From: Flavimarina sp. Hel_I_48
Lineage (GTDB): Bacteria; Bacteroidota; Bacteroidia; Flavobacteriales; Flavobacteriaceae
Assembly: GCF_000733945.1 (NCBI RefSeq)
Contig: NZ_JPOL01000003.1
Coordinates: 124,001-188,000, forward strand
Length of the DNA: 64,000 bases
Direction: 5' to 3'
In this document: positions 63,255 to 64,000 of the stretch, in pieces
Position numbering within the stretch: position 1 is the first letter of the stretch
Layout of the letters: each line of letters starts with the position of its first letter
Position numbers and translations under genes: made by a program
Notes under the pieces: model-generated
Told to the model about the DNA's origin: nothing
The model's input: the letters and a program-made list of their open reading frames with translations, nothing else
The model's database searches: none

Positions 63255-63740
63255 TTACCCCTCCAATGTTTCCGAAGGGATAAATTCAGGTCCGTTCAAT
63301 ATGTCAATCGCTGCTTCGGCCAGCTCTGGAGTAAGGCCAAGTGTGGCACTGGTCTGTACCAGCCTGGGCCGCAAGGATAAAGGCAAACTGTTCAATACTT
63401 TGTCATCGTCAATTATGACAAAACGTTTTTGCGTAGAATTTTGTGACAACCACCGCAGTACTTCCTCTTTTCTGTTTAAGCGGGTATCGTTAGGGGCCAA
63501 CTTTTGAATGGCCAATTCTGAAAAACCGCGTACCGCAAACATTTGTTCCCATTGTGCAATGGTGTAGTTGTCCTTATGCGAAGTGGTAAGCACGATGCCT
63601 GCGGCTGTTTCGCTTAAAATTTGCTGCAGGCTTTTTGCCGCCCGTGGACTGAATTTCGGAAAACCGTCCGACTCAAATTCAGGTCGTTTCCAGGTGCTTG
63701 CAGGAACCATTACGCCGTCTATATCCAGTAAAATTACCAT
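63255..63740 (-). CDS. HAD-domain protein (RNA-repair type)
   Basis: A 161-residue HAD-fold protein. Motif I is LLDIDGVM (4-11) with the nucleophile Asp6 and Asp8, and RFVIIDDD near 105-112 has the acidic residues of motif IV. The pattern IVLTTSHKDNY is motif II. It resembles HAD domains in Swiss Army Knife RNA repair proteins, which remove phosphates from broken RNA ends. It lies 36 bp after the ParB-like gene in the same direction, so the two are probably one unit. Confidence 0.82.
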   Translation of the reverse strand: MVILLDIDGVMVPASTWKRPEFESDGFPKFSPRAAKSLQQILSETAAGIVLTTSHKDNYTIAQWEQMFAVRGFSELAIQKLAPNDTRLNRKEEVLRWLSQNSTQKRFVIIDDDKVLNSLPLSLRPRLVQTSATLGLTPELAEAAIDILNGPEFIPSETLEG

Positions 63741-63776
63741 GATTTTAAGCTATGGGTTTGCACTATTCTGTTTTGA

Positions 63777-64000
63777 TTATTTTTTGACATCGGTGGCTTT
63801 AAAATGTTCAACTTCTGCAGTGGTGTCCCAGTCCATGGTTTCTATGATCACTTCTTCCCAGGGATAATCTATGGCAGATCTCGCGATTTTCCATTCGGCT
63901 GTGCCTAAAGTAATATTGGTAAGGGCGGCACTCACATAGCGATGGTGACCATCTACAATACGATTGTCTTTAATATGTATCTCATCAAACTTCACGCCCG
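63777..64000 (-). CDS. ParB-like nuclease-fold protein (cut by window end)
   Basis: Only the C-terminal part is visible; the minus-strand frame is open to the right edge, so GTG 63995 may be internal. The stretch VKFDEIHIKDNRIVDGHHRYVSAAL has the ParB/Srx GHHR-type motif (DGHHRY). The rest, WKIARSAIDYPWEEVIIETMDWDT, is unassigned. Small proteins of this kind beside HAD RNA-repair genes are known in flavobacteria. It precedes the HAD gene by 36 bp on the same strand. Confidence 0.7.
   Translation of the reverse strand, partial: GVKFDEIHIKDNRIVDGHHRYVSAALTNITLGTAEWKIARSAIDYPWEEVIIETMDWDTTAEVEHFKATDVKK

Overview
This window is a stretch of a chromosome from a member of the Bacteroidota, almost certainly a marine-type Flavobacteriaceae. 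The signs are promoters with the TAnnTTTG -7 box (for example TACCTTTG), a type IX secretion C-terminal sorting domain, lipoproteins with short signal peptides ending in SC or AC, and flavobacterial families such as DUF4494, DUF4251 and S23-type four-helix-bundle proteins. No tRNA, rRNA or CRISPR array was recognised. Names rest on motif and family recognition by eye; no database search was run.

Region 1 (1 to about 9,800) is visibly richer in G and C than the rest and looks like the right part of an integrated element. It holds the end of a sensor kinase, an exported Fe/Mn superoxide dismutase, a small membrane protein that may be a chromate-transporter tail, and a plus-strand operon: outer-membrane DUF5916 protein, an iron-type ABC importer (binding lipoprotein, fused permease, ATPase), and two lipoproteins. 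It ends with a small serine recombinase overlapping a HicB-like gene. Just past them lies a copper/dehydrogenase gene lacking its 5' part, which suggests the element edge lies near 9,690-9,815.

Region 2 (11,800-21,900) is the fatty-acid degradation locus. On the minus strand in transcription order it has acyl-CoA ligase, MarR-type regulator with a clear palindromic operator, FadN-type hydratase/dehydrogenase, thiolase and acyl-CoA dehydrogenase. Two decayed S23 four-helix-bundle genes, each bounded by inverted repeats, sit between the last three. A bile-acid:sodium-symporter-like gene follows.

Region 3 (22,000-25,650) is AT-rich and accessory: small secreted and lipoprotein genes downstream of a large HExxH lipoprotein gene that keeps one reading frame but carries three in-frame stop codons.

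Region 4 (25,700-44,800) is mostly housekeeping: purL, an rRNA methyltransferase, an ECF sigma factor operon, an XRE regulator facing an M14 peptidase across an operator-rich intergenic region, an Lrp-family regulator, PEP carboxylase, DinB and a kelch protein with a sorting domain.

Region 5 (45,200-51,100) is a probable defence island: a three-gene ABC-ATPase system resembling ABC-three-component (ABC-3C) conflict systems, next to a patatin-like phospholipase and a gene remnant.

Region 6 (51,200-64,000) carries an NhaC-family (MetT-like) transporter behind a structured leader resembling part of a SAM-I riboswitch, DUF6642 and DUF4494 proteins, a truncated helicase-like protein, a thiamine-phosphate-synthase homologue, a TetR regulator with a palindrome beside its promoter followed by a nitroreductase and a DJ-1/PfpI protein, then an SDR/AraC pair, a Gfo/Idh/MocA oxidoreductase, a UPF0173 hydrolase, a HAD protein and a ParB-like protein cut by the window end.
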